Source: an uncultured bacterium
GTDB lineage: Bacteria > Cyanobacteriota > Vampirovibrionia > Gastranaerophilales > Gastranaerophilaceae
Assembly: GCA_902763805.1 (NCBI GenBank)
Contig: CACWTN010000005.1
Location: 301,784-365,783 of the forward strand
DNA: 64,000 nucleotides
Direction of reading: 5' to 3'
In this document: in pieces, positions 63,216 to 64,000 of the stretch
Layout of the letters: each line of letters begins with the position of its first letter
Position numbering within the stretch: position 1 is the stretch's first letter
The notes under the pieces: model-generated
Database searches by the model: none
What the model saw: the letters and a program-made list of their open reading frames with translations, nothing else
What the model was told of the DNA's origin: nothing
Position numbers and translations under genes: made by a program

Positions 63216-63581
63216 TTTCTTCTTACCTGCGATAGGTCCTGTCTTTTTGCCTCTGCGGGTTCTTGCGTTAGTCTTAGTTCTCTGACCTCTGCAAGGAAGA
63301 CCTCTTTTGTGTCTCATACCTCTGTAAGAGTTGATTTCCTGAAGACGTTTGATGTTCATTGTAACTTCACGTCTCAAGTCACCTTCGATGTTGTACTCAG
63401 ATAATGCGTTTCTGAGTTCTTTAATATCTGATTCTGTTAAATCATCTGTTCTCAAATCAGGAGATATGCCTGTTACTTCGAGAATTTTCTTAGCCCTTGC
63501 CGGTCCGATTCCGTAAATATAAGTAAGAGCGATTTCTAATCTTTTGTTACGAGGTAAGTCTACCCCTACTAATCTTGCCAT
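63213..63581 (-). CDS. rpsM: 30S ribosomal protein S13
   Basis: 122 residues. [25 protein letters not shown] and [24 protein letters not shown] are family signatures. Its TAG stop lies inside the end of the inverted-repeat element downstream. Confidence 0.98.
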   Translation of the reverse strand: MARLVGVDLPRNKRLEIALTYIYGIGPARAKKILEVTGISPDLRTDDLTESDIKELRNALSEYNIEGDLRREVTMNIKRLQEINSYRGMRHKRGLPCRGQRTKTNARTRRGKKTGPIAGKKK

Positions 63582-63642
63582 GTTTTCTTTCCTTTATTTT
63601 TCTACTATTTATACTTTCACTTTTGTTTTGCCTGCGCAAAAA

Positions 63643-63756
63643 TTAACCCTGTCTTTGTTTATGCTTCGGGTTTTCGCAAATTACGGCAACTCTGCCTTTT
63701 CTTTTGATTACCTTGCACTTGTCGCACATAGGTTTTACTGATGTTCTTGTTTTCAT
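63643..63756 (-). CDS. rpmJ: 50S ribosomal protein L36
   Basis: 37 residues, read directly: [20 protein letters not shown], then a stretch with a third cysteine and the final KHKQRQG. The zinc-type ligands C-x2-C, C and H are present. It lies between infA and rpsM, as in nearly all bacteria. Confidence 0.97.
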   Translation of the reverse strand: MKTRTSVKPMCDKCKVIKRKGRVAVICENPKHKQRQG

Positions 63757-63792
63757 AATTCTTTCCTTTTTGTTATTTATAATCTACTAGTT

Positions 63793-64000
63793 TTATTTCA
63801 ATCTGAAAGTTATTCTGCCCTTTGATAAATCATAAGGTGTCATTTCAACTTTTACTCTGTCACCCGGCAAAATTCTGATAAAGTTTTTTCTGATTTTACC
63901 TGATATATGAGCTAAAATCTCATGTCCGTTTTCAAGTTCAACCCTAAACATTGCGTTCGGCATGGATTCCAAAATTTTTCCTTCAATTTCTATTACGTCT
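63793..64000 (-). CDS. infA: Translation initiation factor IF-1 (partial)
   Basis: Only codons from about the fourth onward are in the window; the start lies past the right edge. The OB-fold sequence is typical: [41 protein letters not shown], and the end [17 protein letters not shown]-1 assists 30S initiation. First gene of the visible ribosomal operon. Confidence 0.95.
   Translation of the reverse strand, partial: DVIEIEGKILESMPNAMFRVELENGHEILAHISGKIRKNFIRILPGDRVKVEMTPYDLSKGRITFRLK

Noticed and set aside
63017-63235. Plus-strand frame across the rpsM-rpsK spacer
   Set aside because: It translates the inverted-repeat element and parts of ribosomal genes; no start signals.

Overview
The window looks like chromosomal DNA of an AT-rich, Gram-negative-type bacterium from the non-photosynthetic sister group of Cyanobacteria (Vampirovibrionia/Melainabacteria, most like gut Gastranaerophilales). 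This is inference. It rests on an 11-subunit-type complex I operon without nuoE/F/G, a TolC-type outer-membrane protein, flagellin genes, a truA-rplM-rpsI tail on the alpha ribosomal operon, and many small lineage-specific proteins. No rRNA, CRISPR array, transposase or prophage was seen.

Layout. 1-6.7 kb (minus): nuoABCDHIJKLM, tightly overlapping, with nuoM cut by the left edge. 6.8-31.9 kb: mostly single genes or short operons separated by strong hairpin terminators. They include central metabolism (pgk, ROK sugar kinase, aroF-type DAHP synthase, ahcY), alaS with an acyl-ACP thioesterase, an acyl-CoA ligase, NhaC-type antiporter, thioredoxin, a PBP-like/TolC fusion with a MarR regulator, an envelope operon (DUF374 acyltransferase, nitrilase, PBP4-type DacB), and a flagellin with a textbook sigma-28 promoter. 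32-41 kb: an island of lineage-specific small proteins around glmS. Several start with the same kind of short N-terminal leader ending in F-[KRGNQ]-[SGAT], and five share a leaderless-type promoter whose conserved block lies 32-33 bp before the ATG. 41-50.6 kb: truB, rbfA, a tagged M16 protease, a DapL-like aminotransferase, an MBL hydrolase, and a very large tagged glycogen-synthase-like protein. 50.6-51.1 kb: tRNA-Leu(CAA) followed by degenerate copies of its 3' end. 51.2-58.7 kb: secreted protein, divergent flagellin-like protein, tpiA, radical SAM protein, maf, rpsA, gdhA and two XRE-type regulators. 58.7-64 kb (minus): infA-rpmJ-rpsM-rpsK-rpsD-rpoA-rplQ-truA-rplM-rpsI, with a short inverted-repeat element wedged between rpsM and rpsK.

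Best candidates for something undescribed: (i) the N-terminal F-[KRGNQ]-[SGAT] leader on at least nine otherwise unrelated proteins; (ii) the leaderless promoter family that drives several of them; (iii) a GGGGTAAATG element that recurs in five intergenic sites; (iv) the flagellin-like paralog without a canonical N-terminus; (v) the PBP-like/TolC fusion. All gene starts were judged by eye from ribosome-binding sites and family length; nothing was searched against a database.
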